From the NCBI GenBank assembly GCA_017411305.1, contig JAFQQI010000052.1, forward strand, positions 62,001 to 126,000: 64,000 bases of DNA. Reading direction: 5' to 3'. Source of the stretch: Lachnospiraceae bacterium (GTDB lineage: Bacteria > Bacillota > Clostridia > Lachnospirales > Lachnospiraceae). The notes under the pieces were generated by a model. It worked only from the letters and a program-made list of their open reading frames with translations, was not told the origin of the DNA and did no database searches. Positions 34,654 to 43,695 of the stretch are shown piece after piece. Within the stretch, counting starts at the first letter, position 1, and the number at the start of each line of letters is the position of its first letter. Position numbers and translations under genes: made by a program.

Positions 34654-36009
34654 TTATTCTTCTACCTTATCTTTATACTTCACTCTGTAGATTCTGCGGA
34701 GAGACTCGTCGATTCTTTCCTCCGTAAGCGTTCCGTTATTCACTGCTTCCAGCACACCGTTATACGCTGTTTCAAAATCCTCCGGCATCAGAATCATGTC
34801 AGCGCCTGCCTGCAGTGCCATTACCGCCGCCTGATCGGATGTATAGTACTCTGTAATTGCACCCATATTCATTGCATCTGTTACAACAATTCCTTCAAAT
34901 CCGAGATTGCCTCTAAGCACTTCTGTAATCATCTGTTCCGACAGGGAACTGGGTGTATTATCTCCCGTAATTCCCGGCACTGACAAATGACTTACCAACA
35001 CAAACTCTACACCTGCATCAATTCCTGCCTGGAAGGACAAAAAGTCTGTGGTTTCAAAATCCTCAAGCGTCTTTTCGGTGCTTGCCATACCTGCATTCGT
35101 ATCTTCATCTGTACAGCCAAGTCCCGGGAAATGCTTCAGGCATGCACTGACACCGCTCTCTGCAAAGCCTTCTACACTTGCCGCAACCATCGTAGAAACT
35201 TCTCCTGCATTATTGCCGAAAGAACGGTCTCCTATGGTTTCGTTACCGTCCATAGCAACATCTGCTACCGGTGCAAAAGCAAGATTAAAGCCATATCCGG
35301 AAAGATAGCCTCCGATTGTTGCACCTGCTTCCTTTGCCTTCGCAGTATCCTGTCCTTCTCCGATTGCTTTCATATCACCTACATTATCCGCCAGACCGGC
35401 CTTCGCTACCCGGCTGATACTTCCGCCTTCCTCTTCTACTGCAAGGAATATCGGATATTTACTGTAGCTTGCAGTATTGGAAAGCATCTCTTTCAGCTGC
35501 TGTTCATCCTTGAAATTCTGCTCTGCATAAATCAAACCGCCTACAGGATGTTCACCCAGTTTTTCTTTAGTAGTATCACCTGCACGAACCACAATATCAG
35601 TTCCTGTGAGCGCTTCCGGTGTGATGATAAATAATCCTTTTACCTTATCCTCCAACGGCATTTCAGAAATACAGGCATCGACAATTTCATCCAGATAGCT
35701 CTTTTCTTCTACCGGTTCTTCTGCCACCGGCTCTTCCGGTGCCTCTACCACTACAGGCTCTGTTTCTTCCAGTTCTTCAAGCTGAGCTTGAAGTTCTTCT
35801 GCATGTTTCTTGTCATTCATAGCCGTAACTGCCGTATGCACACCAATGCCGGCTCCGGCTATAATTCCCACAAGCAAAATACCTGTTACTATATATGCAA
35901 TAATCTGGTTTCTGATACGCCTCTTATGACGCCACTGACGCCGAAGCTCTATTTCGTCATATTCTTCTTCGTAGCTTTCTTCAATTTCTTCTCTATCCCT
36001 GTTTGCCAT
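34654..36009 (-). CDS. Glycoside hydrolase family 3, NagZ-like beta-N-acetylhexosaminidase, membrane-anchored
   Basis: 451 residues. A charged N-terminal cytoplasmic part, one membrane helix (about 34-58), an acidic Glu/Pro spacer (about 70-105), and a GH3 barrel outside the cell. Family motif KHFPGLGCTDEDTNAG (about residues 290-305) holds the Lys-His pair of the substrate site; the nucleophile Asp lies in VVTDAMNMGAI. The single barrel and the length fit NagZ-type enzymes that remove GlcNAc from cell-wall or glycan fragments. Start ATG at 36009 follows GGAGGATGCC. The candidate RNA at 36140-36513 lies directly upstream and may be part of its leader. Confidence 0.9.
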   Translation of the reverse strand: MANRDREEIEESYEEEYDEIELRRQWRHKRRIRNQIIAYIVTGILLVGIIAGAGIGVHTAVTAMNDKKHAEELQAQLEELEETEPVVVEAPEEPVAEEPVEEKSYLDEIVDACISEMPLEDKVKGLFIITPEALTGTDIVVRAGDTTKEKLGEHPVGGLIYAEQNFKDEQQLKEMLSNTASYSKYPIFLAVEEEGGSISRVAKAGLADNVGDMKAIGEGQDTAKAKEAGATIGGYLSGYGFNLAFAPVADVAMDGNETIGDRSFGNNAGEVSTMVAASVEGFAESGVSACLKHFPGLGCTDEDTNAGMASTEKTLEDFETTDFLSFQAGIDAGVEFVLVSHLSVPGITGDNTPSSLSEQMITEVLRGNLGFEGIVVTDAMNMGAITEYYTSDQAAVMALQAGADMILMPEDFETAYNGVLEAVNNGTLTEERIDESLRRIYRVKYKDKVEE

Positions 36010-36139
36010 ACCGGCATCCTCCTATGTGACTTTCCTATAATCATATCTTTTATATCATACCTTATTTACTGAATAATTTCTACAAGATTTGCAATCTTTT
36101 TTCTTTGACTAAAAAGTTTTCTCACACAGGCAACGACGA

Positions 36140-36513
36140 AGCGGGTATCAATCTCTCTGATTAATACCCGCTCCTAAACTATACTATCCAATGGTTCTAC
36201 CTCTCTTTTTTAGGATTTTGAAATATTCAGTTGTAATTTCTTTCGTATACTTCTCATTTACTCTTGTACCCAATGTACTGTAACGGCTTCTTTTTGCTTC
36301 GTTACCTTCTCTTATGACAGATACGAAATTTCTTCGGTACTTGCTTCTTATCTAAGCTGCTTCCACATACTGTTGTTTTCTTCTGTCTCTACCGAACCAC
36401 CCGGCCTTAGTCAAGCACTCCGGCTATTTATAAACTGTAGAAACAACTCCTTCTAAATTTCCAGTGGACCGTACCTTCCTTTCTTTGATTTATCTATGTG
36501 AATTTGTTTTTGT
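36140..36513 (-). ncRNA. Candidate structured non-coding RNA, about 374 nt, or long leader
   Basis: The 0.7-kb gap 36010-36727 has no open frame of note, but a consensus promoter at 36520-36548 drives minus-strand transcription. The predicted RNA has strong local pairing: GTTGTTT/AAACAAC (36441-36447 with 36372-36378), a GTAACG/CGTTAC hairpin at 36280-36305, and a terminal hairpin AGCGGGTAT...ATACCCGCT at 36140-36172. Sequence such as GTGCTTGACTAAGG is GC-richer than the flanks. No T-run follows the last hairpin, so the end is uncertain and it may continue as the leader of the GH3 gene. It does not show the core motifs of RNase P RNA, tmRNA or SRP RNA. Clostridial orphan RNA families (for example raiA or Clostridiales-1) should be tested; none is claimed. 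Confidence 0.5.
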
Positions 36514-36519
36514 AAGCTT

Positions 36520-36548
36520 AGTATATAACAGCATTTTGTATTTGTCAA
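36520..36548 (-). promoter_or_regulatory. Consensus sigma-A promoter of the candidate RNA
   Basis: TTGACA (36548-36543), 17 bases, TATACT (36525-36520) on the minus strand. It is one of the strongest promoters in the window and the nearest gene start is over 500 bases away. Confidence 0.85.
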
Positions 36549-36684
36549 CACATTTTTAAATTTTTTTATTTATTTTTTTATTATTTATTTTTAATTGATG
36601 TTTTATCAGTTATATTTCATCTTTTATTCTGAATTTTCAAACAATTCATCCCTAAAAAACCTTTCCTTATCCTCATACTTCGAT

Positions 36685-36690
36685 TATAAT
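36685..36690 (+). promoter_or_regulatory. -10 box of the LUD gene
   Basis: TATAAT 38 bases before the ATG at 36728. The -35 region (TTTCCT at 17 bases) is weak. Confidence 0.4.
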
Positions 36691-36727
36691 GTTTTCAAGA
36701 AGGATTATAAAATCAGGAGGGTTACAT

Positions 36728-37363
36728 ATGACACCAAAAAAGCAGGCTTTTGCCACCGCAGCAGAAACCGTTATTAAAAATTTACAAAAAAGAAATATGG
36801 AAGGCTATTACTTTGAAGACAGTGCTTCCTGCGTAAAGGCAATTATTGACTTAATGGAAGAAGGCTCAGTAGTCAGCTGGGGAGGCAGTATGTCCGTAAG
36901 CGAATGCGGCCTGATGGATGCCATTCAGGGTGGTAAGTATCAGCTTATCGACAGAATGACTGCCAAATCTCCGGAAGAAGCCAGAGAAATTTTTTCAAAA
37001 ACCGTTATGGCTGATTACTATTTAATGAGTACCAACGCCATTACCTTTGACGGCGAATTAATTAATATTGACGGCAACGGAAACCGTGTTGCCTGTCTGA
37101 TTCACGGCCCCAAGCACGTTATTATTGTAGCCGGTATGAACAAACTGGTTTCCAATGTGGAAGACGGTCAGCGCAGAGTGCGTGATATTGCTACCCCTGC
37201 CAATACTAAGCGCCTTAATAAGAATACTCCCTGCTTCCATACAGGAAGATGCGGAGATTGTCTCTCTCCCGACTGTATCTGCAACCAAATTGTGGTTACC
37301 AGAAGAAGCGGTCACCCCGGCAGAATTAAGGTATTCCTTGTGGGAGAAGAGCTGGGCTACTAA
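36728..37363 (+). CDS. LUD-domain (lactate utilisation) protein with Cys-rich tail
   Basis: 211 residues of the LUD (LutB/LutC-like, former DUF162) family. Body: GSVVSWGGSMSVSECG near 47-62, then STNAITFDGELINIDGNGNRVA and GPKHVIIVAGMNKLV. The C-terminal stretch CFHTGRCGDCLSPDCICN carries five cysteines that could hold a metal or cluster; this tail is usual for the stand-alone clostridial form. LUD proteins form part of iron-sulphur lactate oxidation complexes in other bacteria, but no partner is next to this one, so its role is unclear. The ATG at 36728 has AGGAGGG 6 bases upstream and is preferred to one 39 bases earlier. Confidence 0.9.
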   Translation: MTPKKQAFATAAETVIKNLQKRNMEGYYFEDSASCVKAIIDLMEEGSVVSWGGSMSVSECGLMDAIQGGKYQLIDRMTAKSPEEAREIFSKTVMADYYLMSTNAITFDGELINIDGNGNRVACLIHGPKHVIIVAGMNKLVSNVEDGQRRVRDIATPANTKRLNKNTPCFHTGRCGDCLSPDCICNQIVVTRRSGHPGRIKVFLVGEELGY

Positions 37364-37401
37364 GCTATCGCATAAATACATGATACACACTTACTTATGC
37401 A

Positions 37402-37435
37402 AAAACCGGAAGTCAGTAACATGACTTCCGGTTTC
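37402..37435. terminator. Bidirectional terminator between LUD gene and glyA
   Basis: ACCGGAAGTCA pairs with TGACTTCCGGT, flanked by A-runs on the left and T-rich DNA on the right, between two convergent genes. Confidence 0.85.
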
Positions 37436-37481
37436 TTATTTTACTTTTTATATTCCGGCCGACACCGCATTATCCTGATGA

Positions 37482-38720
37482 TTAAATCAAAGGATACTTG
37501 TCTGTCAGCTTCTGGACGATAGCTCTTGCCTCTGCAATCTTCTCTTCTCCGCCCTTAATTACCATGGCAATTGCTTCTGCAATCTGATCCATATCTTCCG
37601 TATTCATACCTCTGGAGGTAACAGCAGGGGTGCCTAAACGGATACCGCTTGTTACAAAAGGAGACTTGGGATCATTGGGGATGGTGTTCTTGTTTGCAGT
37701 AATGTGTGCTTCATCAAGCAGCTTCTCTACTGCCTTACCTGTTAAATCATATGTAGTTAAGTCAACCAACATTAAGTGATTGTCAGTTCCGTCGGATACA
37801 ATTTTAATCCCCCTGCTCTGAAGGCCTTTGCAAAGAGCCTGTGCATTATCAACAATACCCTTCTGATATGCCTTAAACTCATCAGATAATGCTTCCTTAA
37901 AGCAAACGGCCTTAGCTGCAATTACATGCATCAAAGGACCACCCTGGATACCGGGGAAAATAGCCTTATTAAAGTTAAACTTATCTGCTGCTTCCTGATT
38001 TGCCAGAATCAATCCGCCTCTGGGTCCTCTTAAGGTCTTATGAGTTGTTGTAGTTACTACATCTGCATAAGGAATGGGGCTGGGATGAAGTCCTGCTGCC
38101 ACAAGACCTGCGATATGAGCCATATCTACCATAAGTACCGCACCCACTTCATCAGCTACTTCTCTGAATTTCTTAAAATCAATGGTTCTTGCATATGCAG
38201 ATGCACCTGCAATAATCATTTTAGGCTTACATTCAAGCGCAATTCTGCGAAGCTCATCATAATCAATAAAACCGTCATCGTTTACACCATAAGGAACGAT
38301 ATTGAAGTATTTACCGGAAATATTAACCGGGCTTCCGTGTGTTAAATGTCCGCCATGGTCAAGATTCATACCCATAATGGTATCACCGGGGTTACATACC
38401 GCAAACTGAACCGCAAGGTTAGCCTGGGCACCGGAATGGGGCTGTACGTTTGCATAATCACATCCGAACAATTCCTTTGCTCTTTCAATTGCAAGATTTT
38501 CTATTACGTCAACACACTGACATCCGCCATAATAACGCTTGCCCGGATATCCTTCTGCATATTTGTTGGTAAGGGGGCTTCCCATAGCTGCCATAACAGC
38601 CTTACTTACCCAGTTTTCAGATGCAATCAGCTCAATGTGGCTGTTCTGTCTTTCCTGTTCATCCACAATTGCCTGTGCAACTTCCGGATCTACGTTTCTT
38701 ACTTCGTCAAGTGAATACAT
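37482..38720 (-). CDS. glyA: Serine hydroxymethyltransferase
   Basis: 412 residues, normal length. A cytoplasmic PLP enzyme that converts serine and tetrahydrofolate to glycine and methylene-tetrahydrofolate. PLP-binding Lys228 is in [21 protein letters not shown] (34-40), the YYGG motif (64-67) and MDMAH-type MVDMAH (198-203) match the family. ATG at 38720 follows AAGGAGG at 7 bases. It is a single-gene unit with promoter 38792-38820 and the shared terminator at 37402. Confidence 0.98.
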   Translation of the reverse strand: MYSLDEVRNVDPEVAQAIVDEQERQNSHIELIASENWVSKAVMAAMGSPLTNKYAEGYPGKRYYGGCQCVDVIENLAIERAKELFGCDYANVQPHSGAQANLAVQFAVCNPGDTIMGMNLDHGGHLTHGSPVNISGKYFNIVPYGVNDDGFIDYDELRRIALECKPKMIIAGASAYARTIDFKKFREVADEVGAVLMVDMAHIAGLVAAGLHPSPIPYADVVTTTTHKTLRGPRGGLILANQEAADKFNFNKAIFPGIQGGPLMHVIAAKAVCFKEALSDEFKAYQKGIVDNAQALCKGLQSRGIKIVSDGTDNHLMLVDLTTYDLTGKAVEKLLDEAHITANKNTIPNDPKSPFVTSGIRLGTPAVTSRGMNTEDMDQIAEAIAMVIKGGEEKIAEARAIVQKLTDKYPLI

Positions 38721-38791
38721 TGTTTTTCCTCCTTAAATCTTTTGCTTTCATCATTTTCGCACTTTAATGCGTTATCAAAACAATCCTCGTT

Positions 38792-38820
38792 ATTATAGCA
38801 CACAGATTTTCTTGTGGCAA
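38792..38820 (-). promoter_or_regulatory. glyA promoter
   Basis: TTGCCA (38820-38815), 17 bases, TATAAT (38797-38792) on the minus strand. The leader of about 65 bases shows no recognised riboswitch. Confidence 0.75.
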
Positions 38821-38918
38821 GCGCGGAGCTCCTTTCCGGAACATTTTTATTTTCTGCATTGTCAAATACTGCTATCGGCTTTCATTTCTTAAAATTATCT
38901 AAATACAAAAATTGTTTC

Positions 38919-38947
38919 TTTACTATCCTATTAAATACTGATAAAAT
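38919..38947 (+). promoter_or_regulatory. Promoter of the diacylglycerol kinase gene
   Basis: TTTACT (38919-38924), 17 bases, TAAAAT (38942-38947), 31 bases before the ATG. Confidence 0.5.
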
Positions 38948-38978
38948 AGGGAAAGATTTTGATTAAGGATGAAATATT

Positions 38979-39953
38979 ATGTACCATATTATTGTAAACC
39001 CGGCTTCCAAGTCCGGGAGAGGAACCAAAATCTGGGCCGCTATTGAGCCCGTATTGAAAGAAAAAAACATCCGCTATGAACTTCACTATTCCACCAGGGC
39101 GGGACATATCATGGAAATTATCCGCGATTTGTCGACCCGGGAATTTTCCGGGGATGAACATAATATACTGAAACTGATTGTACTGGGAGGCGACGGAACC
39201 TTTAATGAAGCCTTACAGGGAATTACGGATTTTGAAAGAACCCAATTGGGCTACATCCCTACCGGCTCCAGCAACGATATGGCAAGAGATATTTATGATG
39301 CCAAGGATGCAATCTCTGTGTTAAACCGCATTCTTTCATGTAAGGAACCGGTCCGAATGGATTTGGGATGCATAACCCTCCATCAGATTGATGATGAATT
39401 GCCCCGTACCCAAACTGAAAAAGCATCCCCTGAGCGGTACTTCGGTGTCAGCTGCGGCATCGGTTTTGATGCTGCTGTCTGTGAGGAAATCTTATCCTCC
39501 AAGCTAAAGAATATTATGAACAAATTAGGATTGGGCAAACTAACCTATGTCGGAATTGCCTTAAAGCAATTGTTTGCAGCCAAAAAGGTTGCTTGTGAAA
39601 TTACATTCGATGACAAAGAAACCATCACTCTGCCCCGATTTTTGTTTGTGGCAGGCATGGTTCACCAGTATGAAGGCGGCGGCTTTATGTTCTGCCCCGG
39701 TGCCGATTACCATGACGGTATTATGGATGTCTGTCTTGTAGGCAATCTTCCCAAGCTGATGATATTAATGGCGCTTCCGACTGCTTTCAAAGGAAAGCAT
39801 TATTGGTTTAAGGGGGTTGACAGATACTCGACCCGCAAAATGACCGTTAAAACAGCATCACCTTTATGGCTTCATACAGACGGAGAGGTTTTTGCAAAAA
39901 CAAATTCCGTTACTCTCAGCTGTGAAAAAGAAAAGCTTCAGGTCTTAATGTAA
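38979..39953 (+). CDS. Diacylglycerol kinase-family lipid kinase
   Basis: 324 residues. DAGK catalytic domain with NPASKSGRG (8-15), GGDGTFNEA (70-78) and PTGSSNDMAR (about 94-103), all nucleotide- and substrate-binding hallmarks; the C-terminal half has the YegS/DgkB beta-sandwich with the FVAGMVHQYEGGGFMFCPGA segment. It phosphorylates diacylglycerol or a related lipid at the membrane face, recycling lipid released in envelope synthesis. ATG at 38979 follows AAGGATG. A PAP2 phosphatase gene follows after 55 bases on the same strand, a lipid-phosphate pair of kinase and phosphatase. Confidence 0.92.
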   Translation: MYHIIVNPASKSGRGTKIWAAIEPVLKEKNIRYELHYSTRAGHIMEIIRDLSTREFSGDEHNILKLIVLGGDGTFNEALQGITDFERTQLGYIPTGSSNDMARDIYDAKDAISVLNRILSCKEPVRMDLGCITLHQIDDELPRTQTEKASPERYFGVSCGIGFDAAVCEEILSSKLKNIMNKLGLGKLTYVGIALKQLFAAKKVACEITFDDKETITLPRFLFVAGMVHQYEGGGFMFCPGADYHDGIMDVCLVGNLPKLMILMALPTAFKGKHYWFKGVDRYSTRKMTVKTASPLWLHTDGEVFAKTNSVTLSCEKEKLQVLM

Positions 39954-40008
39954 AGCTATAAAATCATCCGAAAATAAGCTTCAGATGATATTAACGATTA
40001 GGAGTATT

Positions 40009-40686
40009 ATGAAAAAATTTTTGAAACAGTATAAACATGGTTTTATTTCTATTGCTTATATCATATTTTATTTAATTTGGTTTGCATGTATCGAAAAGGC
40101 AGTTGTACACCCAAAACGGTTGATTCATATGAAGGCTGATGACTATATTCCTTTCTGCGAATATTTTGTTATCCCTTACCTTTTATGGTTTGTCTATGTG
40201 GCAGGGACTGTGGTTTATTTCTTGTTTAAAAACAGACAGGATTATTACAGACTTTGTACATTCCTGTATACAGGAATGACCATCTTCTTAATTATATCCA
40301 CACTTTGGCCAAACGGGCATCACCTTCGCCCTCATGCGTTTGAAAGCGAAAATATATTTACTCTGCTGGTAAGCGGACTGTACCGTGCCGATACGCCTAC
40401 AAACCTTTGGCCAAGCATTCATGTATATAATTCCATCGGTGTTCATATTGCCGTACTTCAAAATGCTAAGCTTCGCCGGAATAAAACAGTACACATTAGT
40501 TCTTTAATCCTTTGTGTATCCATTATTTTATCCACGGTATTTTTGAAGCAGCATTCTCTCTTTGATGTAATTACCGCTTTTATCATGGCTGCAATTATGT
40601 ACCTTATCGTTTATACTTACGATATCGTTACGGTTTCCCAGATGCGCCGGTACTTTTCCAGACGCAGACGGTTCCGTCAGGTATAG
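40009..40686 (+). CDS. PAP2-superfamily membrane phosphatase
   Basis: 225 residues with about six membrane helices. Late PAP2 motifs are visible: LWPSIHVYNS (P-S-x-H box, about residues 133-142) and FLKQHSLFDV (x-x-x-H-x-x-x-D box, about 179-188) with both catalytic histidines; the first KxxxxxxRP motif is seen only weakly (HHLRPHAF). Such proteins dephosphorylate lipid phosphates or exchange head groups. The ATG at 40009 has AGGAG 4 bases upstream and is preferred to one 24 bases earlier. Probably co-transcribed with the preceding lipid kinase. Confidence 0.85.
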   Translation: MKKFLKQYKHGFISIAYIIFYLIWFACIEKAVVHPKRLIHMKADDYIPFCEYFVIPYLLWFVYVAGTVVYFLFKNRQDYYRLCTFLYTGMTIFLIISTLWPNGHHLRPHAFESENIFTLLVSGLYRADTPTNLWPSIHVYNSIGVHIAVLQNAKLRRNKTVHISSLILCVSIILSTVFLKQHSLFDVITAFIMAAIMYLIVYTYDIVTVSQMRRYFSRRRRFRQV

Positions 40687-40699
40687 CAATACAAATTCA

Positions 40700-40742
40700 A
40701 AGGCTGTTAGGAAAAGAGTTATTTCTCTTTCCTAACAGCCTT
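40700..40742. terminator. Bidirectional terminator
   Basis: AAGGCTGTTAGGAAA pairs with TTTCCTAACAGCCTT around a short loop, between the convergent PAP2 and GT2 genes. Confidence 0.85.
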
Positions 40743-40757
40743 ATTCATTCATCATTA

Positions 40758-41786
40758 TTAGTTAAAATTAAAGAATCTTCTGCAGATTTTGTACCCCTCT
40801 ACGGAAATCATTCTTCCGCCTTTACCCGGAAGATTGGTACACTGTCCCAGCAACCCGAAACGCAGCTTACGATACAGAAGCCAGTCTTTCTTCTTCAGAT
40901 AATCCCAAAGCTCTTTTTTCTTTGCAAGATTCTCTTCCGTTTCAGAACGAATCAACAGAATTGAAGATACTGTGGTAATAATATCAAGGTAGCTAAGCAT
41001 ATACTGCTCTAATTTACTACAGGAGGTAATAATTGGCTTATTCTCTGTCATATAATCAATCATGATTTTATTTACTTTAATCTGCTGATCGATTCTTCCG
41101 ATCATAATCTGTTCATTCACTGACTGGTCGGCTCTGCCGATGTAATAACGGTAAAAATTCACATCCAGATAATACATATTTTTCACATATGGCAGAGGCT
41201 CAAACACATACAGATTATCCACATAGAAGGTATGCTCCGGTAATTTCAGTCCACATTCTCTAAGCAGTTTGGTACGGAATATTACGGAGTGCATCAAAAT
41301 GTAATGTCCTTTGTAAAAATGGCGGATATCCGACCAGGTAAATATTTCATCTTTCGGAAGAATATGACGGTAATGCATTACCTTATGTCTGTTTTCGCCC
41401 ACCTTTTCATACACAAAATTACTGATTAACATATCCAGCACTTTTTCACCGCCGGTGAGACTATGCAAGGTATCCAGAATCTGCTTATAAGCTTCCTCTT
41501 TCACCCAGTCATCACTGTCAACTACCTTAAAATACAATCCGGAAGCATTGCTGATGCCGGCATTGACAGCAGAGCCGTGTCCGCCATTTTCTTTATGGAT
41601 GGCTTTCACAATGGTAGGATACTGTGCTGCATATCTGTCTGCAATTTCTGCCGTTTCATCCGTAGAGCCGTCATTTACTACCAAAATTTCTACATCCTCA
41701 CCGCCAATCAGCAGGGAATCAATACATTTTTCCATATAGGCTGCCGAATTATAACAGGGGATTGCGATACTCAATAATTTCATCAT
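40758..41786 (-). CDS. Family 2 glycosyltransferase
   Basis: 342 residues. GT-A fold: SIAIPCYNSAAYMEKCIDSLL at the start, VVNDGSTDETAEIA near 36-49, and the metal-binding DxD as KVVDSDDWV near 90. It transfers a sugar from a nucleotide donor to an unknown acceptor, probably in envelope polysaccharide. No membrane helix is clear. Two ATGs in tandem open the frame and neither has a strong ribosome site (GTGGA), so the start may be off by one codon. It is a single gene between two terminated or divergent units. Confidence 0.92.
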   Translation of the reverse strand: MMKLLSIAIPCYNSAAYMEKCIDSLLIGGEDVEILVVNDGSTDETAEIADRYAAQYPTIVKAIHKENGGHGSAVNAGISNASGLYFKVVDSDDWVKEEAYKQILDTLHSLTGGEKVLDMLISNFVYEKVGENRHKVMHYRHILPKDEIFTWSDIRHFYKGHYILMHSVIFRTKLLRECGLKLPEHTFYVDNLYVFEPLPYVKNMYYLDVNFYRYYIGRADQSVNEQIMIGRIDQQIKVNKIMIDYMTENKPIITSCSKLEQYMLSYLDIITTVSSILLIRSETEENLAKKKELWDYLKKKDWLLYRKLRFGLLGQCTNLPGKGGRMISVEGYKICRRFFNFN

Positions 41787-41891
41787 TCCACACTATCTGC
41801 CGCCTTCCCGGCGGTCAGATACCTTTCACATCATAACTTTGCTACGACACAGTATATCACAGCATTTACAATTTTCCTACCCTTAAGAATC

Positions 41892-43625
41892 TTAAAAATT
41901 CATGAATATCTTCAGATAATAAGCATATGCGGAAGGAATGGGATACCTTTCCTTTGCTTCTCTTCTCTCAACATAAAGATAGTTTTCGGGGCCTTTTTCA
42001 CCGGAAAGCTCATCTACTCGGATTGCATATCCTGTCATGTGCCATTCTTTGTGGGTAAAAATATGTTTGCTCTCCCCCACCGGCTTAATATGAAGTACGG
42101 ATAGTCCTGCTTCCTTTACTCTTGCAAGGACCTCTTCCTTTGATAATTTCCCCTCCAACCAGGGAAATTCATACATCCCTGCAAGCAGACCTTTTGCCGG
42201 TCTTTTCTGTAATGCGGCTTTATTCTCATCCCTGATTAGCAGGACTGTTTTTTCTTCTATGATGCGTTTCTTCTTTGCCGACTTCACCGGAAATTCAAGC
42301 TCTCTTCCTTCCCTGTGGGCAAGACAAATGGTCTCCCACGGACATTTTTCACATTTCGGCATACCGTTCGGCAAACAGATTGTTGCACCAAGCTCCATCA
42401 ATGCCTGATTGCAGTCACCGGGGCGTTTATCGCTCATAGCAGTAAGCAGCTCCTCCTCCACCTGTTTTTTAACAGATTGTTGCATAATATCTCTGTCATC
42501 CAGCTGAAGTCGTGACAATACTCTGAGTACATTACCGTCAACTGCCGGCGCTTTTCTCCCATAAGCAATCGAGGCTATGGCTCCCGCTGTATAACTGCCA
42601 ATCCCCGGAAGCTTCAAAAGCTCCTCATAAGTATCCGGCATCCGGCCATCATACTGCTCCATCACAAGCTGTGCTGCTTTGTTCAAATTGCGGACTCTGT
42701 TATAATACCCAAGCCCCTCCCACAATTTTAAAAGGACCTCTTCTTTGGCACGGGCAAGAGACGGTATATCCGGCAGCATGGCCATAAACCTGTCATAGTA
42801 AGGCTTTACCGCTTCTACTCTGGTCTGCTGCAGCATAATTTCAGAAACCCACACATGATACGGTGTCGGGTCTTCCCGCCAGGGTAAAATCCGGTGTCCC
42901 TTATCATACCATGCAAGTAAGGGCTCTTCGATTTCATCCAGCAAAGAGAGCCTTACGGGAACAGGGTTTCTGATATCCATCGTCTTCGGGGTCACTTCAC
43001 AGTCATAGGCAAGTATTCTCACACCTGCTTTCCTTGCTTCTAAAAGTGCCGTGGCAAACTCAGGTTGCATCTTGGCATTAGGCATAAAATAATTGACGTC
43101 TTTCATTTGTATGACAAGCATAATATAGGCATCATAGCCTTCTTCTACTGCTTCAATCAATTCATATACATGCTTCACAGCTCTCTCGGAAGGAGCATCC
43201 GGAAACAACACCGCGCCGTTCTGCTCAAGGGTAACGCCTTTCACCTCTATAAATGCTTTTCTTTCTTCTGTTTCCACATAAAAATCAAAACGGGATTTGC
43301 CGTAAGTTTTCTCCGCTCTTACTTCTTTTAAACCCGGAAACAGTTCTCCCTTAAGAAGCCATTCACCTACTGCCTTATTCGGAGCCTGGGAATCCATATT
43401 GATGAGCCGCTCTCCTTTTTTTACTGCTACCAAATCATAAGCAGTGCTGCGTTCCTGATTGTCACTTTTTTCCAGATAAACGGTTGCGTGCTCTGTCAAA
43501 AGCTCCCGGCATCGTCCCGTGTTTTTCACATGGACCTTCTCCTGTTTTCCGTTTATAGTTACATATGCAATAAACCGATTGGGGCGGCTGTCAAACCGCC
43601 CCTCCACAATATTCTTATACTTCAT
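41892..43625 (-). CDS. mutY: SfsA-MutY fusion: SfsA nuclease-like domain plus A/G-specific adenine glycosylase
   Basis: 577 residues in one frame. Residues 1-225 are a full SfsA domain: NRFIAYV, VKNTGRC, SRFDFYVE, KAFIEVKGVTL with the PD-(D/E)xK-type residues, and MKDVNYFMPN. Residues 230-577 are MutY: WVSEIMLQQTRVEAV, helix-hairpin-helix LPGIGSYTAGAI, catalytic Asp in AVDGNVLRVLSR, a four-Cys iron-sulphur loop (C-x7-C-x2-C-x5-C, one residue longer in the first gap than in E. coli), and a C-terminal NUDIX-like domain (LLAGMYEFPWLEG) that reads 8-oxoG. MutY removes adenine opposite 8-oxoguanine. ATG at 43625 follows AGGAAAAATC. The join implies a DNA-repair role for SfsA in this lineage (inference). 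Confidence 0.93.
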   Translation of the reverse strand: MKYKNIVEGRFDSRPNRFIAYVTINGKQEKVHVKNTGRCRELLTEHATVYLEKSDNQERSTAYDLVAVKKGERLINMDSQAPNKAVGEWLLKGELFPGLKEVRAEKTYGKSRFDFYVETEERKAFIEVKGVTLEQNGAVLFPDAPSERAVKHVYELIEAVEEGYDAYIMLVIQMKDVNYFMPNAKMQPEFATALLEARKAGVRILAYDCEVTPKTMDIRNPVPVRLSLLDEIEEPLLAWYDKGHRILPWREDPTPYHVWVSEIMLQQTRVEAVKPYYDRFMAMLPDIPSLARAKEEVLLKLWEGLGYYNRVRNLNKAAQLVMEQYDGRMPDTYEELLKLPGIGSYTAGAIASIAYGRKAPAVDGNVLRVLSRLQLDDRDIMQQSVKKQVEEELLTAMSDKRPGDCNQALMELGATICLPNGMPKCEKCPWETICLAHREGRELEFPVKSAKKKRIIEEKTVLLIRDENKAALQKRPAKGLLAGMYEFPWLEGKLSKEEVLARVKEAGLSVLHIKPVGESKHIFTHKEWHMTGYAIRVDELSGEKGPENYLYVERREAKERYPIPSAYAYYLKIFMNF

Positions 43626-43695
43626 GATTTTTCCTGTTATTTGTATATTTAGTCTCTACTTTTCTCATGGCATCATTATTTGCCTATGATCCCGG

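Noticed and set aside
36140-36513. RNase P RNA, tmRNA or SRP RNA
   Set aside because: The conserved core motifs of each (GAGGAAAGTCC, the tRNA-like ends, the AGGTCCGGAAGGAAGCAGC domain) are not found; only a short GGAAGCAGC match occurs, which is likely chance.
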